Shown here: piece by piece, positions 54,480 to 64,000 of the stretch | Numbering within the stretch: position 1 is the stretch's first letter | Layout of the letters: each line of letters opens with the position of its first letter | Assembly: GCA_036971475.1 (NCBI GenBank) | Contig: JBAIZL010000001.1 | Coordinates: forward strand, 288,669,925 to 288,733,924 | Origin: Prosapia bicincta | Taxonomy: Eukaryota; Arthropoda; Insecta; Hemiptera; Cercopidae | Length of the DNA stretch: 64,000 bases | Direction of reading: 5' to 3' | Made by a program: the position numbers and the translations under genes | Notes under the pieces: generated by a model | Seen by the model: only the letters and a program-made list of their open reading frames with translations | Database searches by the model: none | What the model was told of the DNA's origin: nothing

Positions 54480-57055
54480 ACAGTTTCAGCTACATCCTAT
54501 TCCTGTTATACGTCTGTCATACGCCACATCCTATTCCTGTTACACTTCTGTTACATTTTACATCCTACTCCTGTTACACTTCTGCCATGCGCCTTGTCCT
54601 ACTCCTGTTATAGTTATGTTATACGTCAAGTACTACTGTTATACTTGTCATACGCCTCGTCCTACTCCTGTTATACTTCTGTCATATGCCACATCCTATT
54701 CTTGTTACACTTCTGTTATACGTCACGTCCTACTCCTATTACACTTCTGTTACATTTTACATCCTACTCCTGTTACACTTCTACCATGCGCCTTGTCCTA
54801 CTCCTGTTATAGTTATGTTATACGTCAAGTACTACTCCTGTTATACTTGTCATACGCCTCGTCCTACTCCTGTTATACGCCTCATCCTATTCCTGTTATA
54901 CTTCTCTGTCATATGCCACATCCTATTCTTGTTACACTTCTGTTATACGTAATGTCCTACTCCTGTTATACTTCTGTCATACGTCACGTCCTACTCCTGT
55001 TATAGTTATGTTATACGTCACGTTCTACTCCTGTTATACGCCTCATGCTATTCCTGTTATACTTCTGTCATACGCCACATACTATTCCTGTTATTCTTCT
55101 TTATACTCCACGTCCTACTTCTGTTATACGTCTGTCATACGCCACGTCCTACTCCTCTTATAGTTATGTTATACGTCACGTTCTACTCCTGTTATACACC
55201 TCATCCTATTCCTGTTATACTTCTGTCATACGCCTCATCCTATTCCTGTTATTCTTCTGTATACTCCACGTCCTACTACTGTTATACTTCTGTCATACGT
55301 CAAGTCCTACTACTGTTATACTTCTGTCATCGTCACGTCCTACTACTGTTATACTTCTGTCATACGTCACGTCCTACTACTGTTATAGCCTACTTCTGTC
55401 ATACGTCAGTCCTACTACTGTTATACTTCTGTATACTCCACGTCCTACTACTTTTATACTTCTGTCATACGTCAGTCCTACTACTGTTATACTTTTGTAT
55501 ACTCCACGTCCTACTACTGTTATACTTCTGTATACTCCACGTCCTACTACTGTTATACTTCTGTATACTCCACGTTCTACTACTGTTATACTTCTGTCAT
55601 ACGTCAGTCCTACTACTGTTATACTTCTGTATACTCCACGTCCTACTACTGTTATACTTCTGTCATACGTCAGTCCTACTACTGTTATACTTCTGTATAC
55701 TCCACGTCCTACTACTGTTATACTTCTGTCATACGTCAGTCCTACTACTGTTATACTTTTGTATACTCCACGTCCTACTACTGTTATACTTCTGTCATAC
55801 GTCACGTCCTACTACTGTTATAGTTATGTTATACGTCACGTCCTACTCCTGTTATACTTTTGTCATACGTCACGTCCTACTACTGTTATACTTCTGTCAT
55901 ACGTCACGTCCTACTACTGTTATACTTCTGTCATACGTCAGTCCTACTACTGCTATACTTCTGTATACTCCACGTCCTACTACTTTTATACTTCTGTCAT
56001 ACGTCAGTCCTACTACTGTTATACTTCTGTATACTCCACGTCCTACTACTGTTATACTTCTGTCATACGTCAGTCCTACTACTGTTATACTTCTGTATAC
56101 TCCACGTCCTACTACTGTTATACTTCTGTCATACGTCAGTCCTACTACTGTTATACTTCTGTATACTCCACGTCCTACTACTGTTATACTTCTGTATACT
56201 CCACGTCCTACTACTGTTATACTTCTGTCATACGTCAGTCCTACTACTGTTATACTTCTGTATACTCCACGTCCTACTACTGTTATATTCTGTCATACGT
56301 CAGTCCTACTACTGTTATACTTCTGTATACTCCACGTCCTACTACTGTTATACTTCTGTCATACGTCAGTCCTACTACTGTTATACTTCTGTATACTCCA
56401 CGTCCTACTACTGTCCTACTACTGTTATACTTCTGTATACTCCACGTCCTACTACTGTTATACTTCTGTCATACGTCAGTCCTACTACTGTTATACTTCT
56501 GTATACTCCACGTCCTACTACTGTTATATTCTGTCATACGTCAGTCCTACTACTGTTATACTTCTGTATACTCCACGTCCTACTACTGTTATACTTCTGT
56601 CATACGTCACGTCCTACTACTGTTATAGTTATGTTATACGTCACGTCCTACTCCTGTTATACTTTTGTCATACGTCACGTCCTACTACTGTTATACTTCT
56701 GTCATTCGTCACGTCCTACTACTGTTATACTTCTGTCATACGTCACGTCCTACTACTGTTATAGTTATGTTATACGTCACGTCCTACTCCTGTTATACTT
56801 TTGTCATATGTCACGTCCTACTACTGTTATACTTCTGTCATACGTCACGTCCTACTACTGTTATACTTCTGTATACTCCACGTCCTACTACTGTTATACT
56901 TTTGTCATACGCCACGTCCTACTACTGTTATACTTCTGTATACTCCACGTCCTACTACTGTTATACTTTTGTCATACGCCACGTCCTACTCCTGTTATAG
57001 TTATGTTATACGTCACGTCCTACTCCTGTTATATTTCTGTCCTACGCCTACCTAA
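54480..57055. repeat. 33/34-bp minisatellite, ~2.6 kb
   Basis: Units follow GTTATACTTCTGTCATACGT+CACGTCCTACTACT (34 bp), with 33-bp variants (CAGTCC, or TATACTCCACGTCC). The first part (to about 55250) is more diverged and uses CCTACTCCTG; the middle is highly uniform. Because many units are 33 bp, open frames persist in several frames (over 500 codons). They encode only repeats such as SYYCYTSVYSTS and are not genes. Confidence 0.96.
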
Positions 57056-57059
57056 TACC

Positions 57060-59280
57060 ATCCACTCTTCCTCATAAGTGTGAAGCAGAGCACACTTATT
57101 TAGAACCACGATAGCTGATACTATGATCTCCCTTAAACCCTTTACCAGGAAGTCTTATGTGCCTGTCCTAATCCTAACCATATTTACAATTAAAGCATAA
57201 GAACATTTAGTTTTTACATTTATCGACCACGTTGATACAATGTCATACAATTATATTAAATTTTACCACATTTTGTTACTCTCGCTGGAATATTTCTAAG
57301 ATGAGGGATCATACATTTAACAGGCTTTACTTACACGTTATATGAATTGCATTGTAAATAGGTGTATTGTATTATAATGTATTAAAGGTTTCATATATGT
57401 TACATTGTAAATACATTTTAAACGTATTTCCTCTAACGTTACAAGAATGTCTTCTCTTCCTGCTGACATATCTGATGATGTTAGTTGTGATCAGCTGTAC
57501 CTTCTGTCAACAGTTTCGAGTAATGTTCTATGTGTTTATCTTTTCTCAAAATACTTCATTTTACTTATAAACTACATACTTCTATTGACCTTTGTTAACT
57601 AATTTTGACTTAATTATTCCACATTTTTATTAGAGTCATCTAATGATCTAATTATTTTCAGGCATGGCATAACGGGCTGATTTAGGTTGGGTCAAGTGTT
57701 TCTTCAGCTTAGTAAGCAGTACCATCAGAGCGTTCTTTTCTTCTGAGTTTGGCGGAATCCAATTCACCACTGAGAGATATCTGCGAAGTCTTGCGCTACG
57801 GATTCACCGTCCTGCGGTGAAGTAGATGGCTCGACCTTTCGCTGCCTGCCACTCCCACATGGGAGGGTCCCACTGAACGATGGCGTGTCCTTATCAGAGG
57901 TTGTATACCTTTTAATTACTTGTTTCTCGTTCGCCCACTCGATCCTCCGGTTTTCATCAAGTTGACATTTTTTATTTGGAAGCATTTAGAGGACAGTGGA
58001 AATTGCAATTTCATCATCAAACCCCAAGTGGAATTAGGTGGTAAAAAGGGTTAAGTTCCTGCCACTTTTACTTCCTCCACTCCTTTACTCTAGCGAAGGA
58101 AAATCTCTTCTGCAGACATTTTCTTGTAATACAAATAATGATTTATGCAAATTCAATATAGTTTGTAATATTTCAGATTTTTTTTGTGATACCGGTACTT
58201 CTATTAAAATTTTTCACAAGGTCACATAAGGAAGGACTAATTTTACAGCAAGGTCGTACATAAATTATAAAAGTAAATTTTGGAATATCTTTTGTTTCAA
58301 GAGAAATATTAATGTTGCAGACAGGACATGGGCTTTAAGTGTGATCCCGTAGGATACGTTAAGTGCTTCGGTCTTATCATATAGTCAGACATTTCTAACA
58401 CATCGTTATGTTTTATTTTTTCACAGACTGAAAAAGATTCGGACTTATAGTCTAACACAGAAACACATACCGAAATTCAAAGAGCTGCTCTTGAGGAGTA
58501 CCATGGTTATGCACAAAGTTTGCGCAAAGAAAATTACAGTCTCGGTTACAGTATACGTTCGTCACCTTCCAATTATGCATGCATAGCAAACAATGGTAAT
58601 TGAGAACTTGAAAAAGCCTTCCTGTAGCTTTGGCAAAGAGCGCTGCTACAATCGCCAAGCGATCTGTAAAAATCGGTGTTTTACATACAATGACGCGGCC
58701 ACTGCCATTATAATAATTTTACTTTTTCCTTCGGAGGAGCCTAACAATGATTCACCGGGGGCTAGGCAAGGAAGACAATGATGATGCCAGGCCGGTTATT
58801 ACACAGGGGTGATTATAGAGTGGCCCGAGGTCCTTCAAACCAGATCTGGGGTCACCCTTAGAGGTCGAATAAAGGTCATAGACGTGAGGTGGAGCGTAGG
58901 GTGTGGTCGTCGAGCGGGGCCCATCCGAGATTTGCAGGAAATAAACAAACAAATCCAACACACTGGATAAGAGAAATTTTCATTTAACCAAAGTCATAGC
59001 GGAAACTGGAAATACGCAGTCATTAAAGATGCATTTAGTTTCATCCATTTTCAAAACAGAAACCACTGGATAAATGATTTGTTTCACGTAAAAGTTATTC
59101 TTTTCAACCAACAAAATGTTATTTTTCACAAGAAAATTGTTACCAGGTTTTTATGGAAATGTTTGATACGCAGGTTTTTTTGGTGATAGAAATAATTGCA
59201 TTGTGACCTTACTTATAATTCATTATTCAGCATTATGAGGAGAGTTTAGAGTATAGAGTAAAAGTTGTAAATAGATGTAA
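57060..59280. other. Non-coding; two protein-like minus-strand patches
   Basis: 57764-57985 (MLPNKKCQLDENRRIEWANE...) and 58752-58961 (DGPRSTTTPYAPPHVYDLYS...) are GC-richer open frames on the minus strand with no recognised domain. They may be transposon fragments. Nothing else is supported. Confidence 0.35.
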
Positions 59281-59289
59281 ATTTTAGAA

Positions 59290-59503
59290 ATCTTGCTCAA
59301 GTTTTCAATCATTAATAATATACTATTTATTCATTCACTCAAGTTCAAGTACACTTTTCAAATTTATAGTGGATGACACTTGATGTTATTAGATTTTTTT
59401 CAAATATTAATTCATTAAATAGGCTAACTTTAATTAATTGATTACGCTTTTTATTTTTCCATTTAAAATTGTGATTCTGTCATATGCATATAGATATTTA
59501 TAC

Positions 59504-59558
<55 letters not shown>

Positions 59559-59680
59559 TATTATATATTGTACGCAATTATTTAGTAAAAATTAACTAAA
59601 ATAAAAACGGTTTTTGTTCATATAAGTAGGAATTTACTTAAACATTATTTCTTTAATGTTACTTGTTTTAATCGTTACTA
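59290..59680. repeat. Dispersed repeat family R1, copy 3
   Basis: It shares TTTTCAATCATTAATAATAT, ATTCACTCAAGTTCAAGTAC, GTGGATGACACTTGATGTTA and AAGTAGGAATTTACTTAA with the copies at 14.9 and 40.8 kb. A (TA)n(CA)n tract (59501-59560) has expanded inside it. Confidence 0.7.
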
Positions 59681-59689
59681 GTTTCGGAA

Positions 59690-62085
59690 ATTAATTGTTT
59701 ACAACGCTACGCACTTCTTGCATTTATATCGGTTCTTTATAAAGTGATGTTTACACTCTTTGAAATTTTACATTATTTTTGAAAATTTGAAATTCTTCGT
59801 TTCAATAACAATTCTATTGTGAAAATAGCTACAAAACTTGTTTAACAAATGTAACTGTTTAAAATGTTTAACAATTCTACTGATTTCTTGTTTTACAAAT
59901 TTGTTTTGTTATTGCTTGTTACTTATTTTTCTTTCATAAGACAAAAGTGTTTTTCAATGATAAAAATTTAGAGACAAGAGTCTGTTTCACTGTACTAAAT
60001 ATGCGCGCATAACTTTCAATTTTTAACGTTTGGTCTAAAGAAGAAATAAATACATTCCAAAATTGATCTGAAAGTTCAGAAGCTAGTCCAGGGAAACCTA
60101 CGTGTTTAAAATGGTCGCGCCTTTAGCGAACTAAAGACTCGATGAAACGAGCTTCGGAGCCTTCTAATACCTACTCACCATTCTATAAATCTGTATGAAT
60201 GTCAAAAGCTCTTGATCCTAATCTCTCTCGAAACCTTTATTAACTTTGTCTTTCCAGCTTGTCTGTGGTTATCCTTCCCTTTCTGGTCATCCTTAGGAAC
60301 CCCAGAACTTTCAATACTTGCAATTGTTTCCAGCCCATCCTCCACTGAACCTCTACGTAACTGCAACAATTATTGCTCTACTGGTGTTTGATGGCCGCCC
60401 TTTAATGCTATATTCAAATATACTTTTGTGTCACCAATAATATGTTTTTAATTTGCTCATAAGCTCTTACTCCTTGTACATTACTGATCCCGTCTACCAT
60501 CGCTTGTTATTTCCCATCCTATCTATATCTCTTGCAACAATGAATTTCTTGTCCACGATCTAGTATCAAATTCTTCCTTTCTATACCTTATCACCTAATG
60601 TGTTTATATTTACATCTAAACCTTATTTATAATATTATTTTATTAATTTCCTTGAACATTTATTAATTTTTTTATAGCAATTTGTTTAAAAGATCACTGT
60701 TGCAGTTCTTGTTGATACTTTCCATCGTTCACCCATGCAGGCACTATTATTGTCGAAATAAGATAGTTTTGAATGTAACTTCCCAAACAGCAAGTGACTT
60801 TCACTCTCCCTGATAACAACAAATGTAAATAGGGCGTTCACAGAAGGGTGCTAATAGGATCGTCTAAGGGTTGGGTTTGGGTAGGCTGCAATTTACGGCC
60901 CCGATGAGGGATGTCAATAGTGTCTGATGTTTTATAGAAGAGGAATACACAATTTTTACCTAAGAGACAAGTGCCAGATTATATACTTTGACCTGAATCT
61001 GATCCTTACACCCTCTTCTGAGAAAACTGTTAAAGAGAAGGGTCGATAGAATTAGGTAAGGTAGAGCAATAAATGTTCTTTGCTATTAGGAAGAGGGGAA
61101 AGTTGTTATAGCAAACAACTGCTTGAAGATCTGCTTTCATCCAAGGTGAAGAGAGGTGTCAACACGGTGCAGGTTTCAACGAATAAGTTGCCATCGTCAG
61201 TGACAGCAGTTAAATAAGTTAAATAATTAAGCATTGTTACATTTATATTGATCTATTATTGTTTGTGATGGGAGTGAAAGGTAAAATTTGCACACAACCA
61301 GGACATTTGTTATGCTATAAGAAACAATAATACGGGACGTTAGCACTCAACACCAACATTTGATCTACAAATAACTAAATACGGCTAACAGTTTTGCAAC
61401 AGTTTCAATGAAAATTACCAAACAAATGAATTAATACATTTTAAATTCAATATTGATATCTTTATTTTAAGAAATGGTTACAATAAAGAGTAATATTTAC
61501 TGCAGTTACTAATGAAATAATTTAGGTAACAAAAAACATTTATTATAGGCCTATGTTTACTGAATAAAATTTTTTTAACAAATTCATTTCTTAATGAAAT
61601 ATTAGTTCTTAAAATGTATCAAACGCGCGTAAGAACGTTATCATTTTAAAAAATTGGATTAAAAATACACAACTTACTATTATTGTTATATTGGGTTATT
61701 TGTATTATGTATTAATATAGGCCTACTTATTAACTGATCAAAACTATTTATTAATAACCTTATTTTAACAATGTTTAATAAATAGTGTTTTTAACAGTGT
61801 TTAATAAATAAGGTTTAATAAACATATAAACATAGCCTATGTCTAAAACAGCTGTTTTACAACATAACACAAAATCAGATGTTGTATGGGATCATATGTT
61901 ATCATTTAATTCACTTTGAGGTGACTCATAGCGTAAACTGACGGAAATTATAATGTCGCGAAATTGTATGTTTATATCCATCTAATAAGGTTTTGTGGGC
62001 GTCGCTATAGACGTGTTCACTTCAATAAATTACATAAAAAAACATTGGTTCCCAGACGTAAAAGCCATTTGTATTGAGCGACGTC
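59690..62085. other. AT-rich non-coding DNA
   Basis: No supported gene. 61835-61925 is a dispersed repeat matching 41040-41160 in inverted orientation. 60190-60560 may hold a decayed LINE tail on the minus strand, but no diagnostic motif survives. Confidence 0.4.
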
Positions 62086-62089
62086 AAGT

Positions 62090-62600
62090 TTCAGCAAGTG
62101 CGGCACAAGTAGTAGCCTATACGAAGTATTCAGGGACTGTTTGAGCGGATCCGGCCTTTTGCGGTCTTACTACGCGTATATTTAATTGCAGACGCTCGGA
62201 TCGTCGGCCTCTTTCAATAAACAATTGATATCAAAGTATAGAAATATTTTCGAGATCAACGGCCAGTGAAGAAGGGCGTATCCTGCCCCAAGGGTGCTGG
62301 AACCGGCTGATTACAGTCCAGAACGTGAACGAGCGCACGCGCTCAGATCTCCTCTAGATTAGCTCCTAACTTAACAAGCTCTGGTTGCTTCACTGGGACC
62401 AATTAATCAAACATTAATTCGAACTTTGTCCTTAATGGTCTCCTGCGGGATTTAAACAGTGTGCGCATCTTGTCGGCGTGTGCTCAGAATAGACCTATTA
62501 GAGACCGTGAATCGCAGAAAGCGAATGACGACAAAAATTCCGTTGCGAATTGCCAAACAAACCTTAGAAGCAAAGGCTAACACTTACAGTACTAAGTCGC
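62090..62600. promoter_or_regulatory. GC-richer unique block, candidate regulatory element
   Basis: Non-repetitive sequence with GACCAATTAATCAAACATTA (clustered homeodomain-type cores), GTGAACGAGCGCACGCGCTC and a GGGATTTAAACAG block. There is no coding frame of note. Composition and motif density stand out against the AT-rich flanks. Inference only. Confidence 0.28.
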
Positions 62601-62952
62601 AATAAATATTTTGCGGAACAACTGATGTTTTAACTGAAAGAAATGTCGTCATTTTTAGAGTAAGTCTATCTCTGAGAATGAGCTGCTCACTAAACTTTAT
62701 TCCATTACTTAAAGTTTCAAACCTACAAGCAGTTCGTACATGAAGCTAATTGGATTATTTTTTAGTCAAAATTGGGTTTCAGTTTTTCAAATGTTTACCT
62801 TTAACCACTAATCTCATCAATTACGTTCTTGCCCATGTGCGTATACAAAAACTAGCCCCCCCCCTATTGCTAACACACCTATAATTAATTAGCACCAGCA
62901 AACTGTTGAGTAGATTTGACACAAAGCCATTCAATCGCAAATTTATGTTTCT

Positions 62953-63951
<999 letters not shown>

Positions 63952-64000
63952 AAAGTAACTCTATTTAGGGTTAGGCCTACCTTATTAAGAAATAATATAA

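Noticed and set aside
55045..56764. Open frames of more than 500 codons
   Set aside because: They run through 33/34-bp tandem repeats in several overlapping frames and encode only low-complexity repeats; the unit length explains the absence of stops.
60190..60560. LINE C-terminal relic on the minus strand
   Set aside because: Faint resemblance only; no diagnostic motif, so not annotated as such.

Overview
This is an AT-rich eukaryotic nuclear window. It has long introns with GT-AG splice sites, abundant degraded transposons, foldback elements and large tandem arrays. Gene content and transposon types (Tigger/pogo, piggyBac, mariner-like, jockey-like and RTE-like LINEs) point to an insect. 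A hemipteran is my guess but is not proven by anything here.

One gene can be read in full: a seven-coding-exon DNAJC1 (ERdj1/MTJ1-type) gene on the + strand, 9426-25032. It encodes 452 residues with a signal peptide, a luminal J domain with HPD, a transmembrane segment, a basic cytosolic stretch and two SANT/Myb domains. Its introns hold Tigger, LINE, MITE and foldback debris. A second gene is visible only through its last coding exon on the - strand (37684-37923). That exon carries the C-terminal half of a Polycomb-type SAM domain followed by a cysteine-rich tail; its upstream exons lie at higher coordinates and were not found. A small - strand ORF with an ATGGCG start at 50017-50136 is a weak candidate for a first exon.

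Layout: 0.6-3.5 kb, three foldback elements, two of them one family in opposite orientation. 4-5 kb, Tigger and mariner-like transposase relics. 5.8-7.7 kb, a broken jockey-type LINE. 8.1-8.5 kb, a foldback element with hammerhead-like motifs in both arms. 9.4-25.3 kb, DNAJC1. 26-31 kb, a MITE, two different LINE relics and an internally deleted piggyBac still flanked by TTAA. 32-37 kb, AT-rich DNA with inverted repeats. 37.6-39 kb, the SAM exon and an RTE-like LINE tail. 41.8-47.1 kb, a TTGTAATGTATGT array interrupted by insertions. 47.9-50.2 kb, GC-richer unique DNA (possible regulatory sequence). 51.6-52.8 kb, a 25-bp/75-bp higher-order minisatellite with an E-box in nearly every unit. 54.5-57.1 kb, a 33/34-bp minisatellite. 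62.1-62.6 kb, another GC-richer unique block. 62.9-63.95 kb, a compound CA array.

I do not see a new multi-gene system. The most interesting signals are the hammerhead-like motifs shared by foldback elements, the E-box higher-order array, the signal-peptide/splice-acceptor overlap in DNAJC1 exon 1, and the previously unlisted SAM exon.
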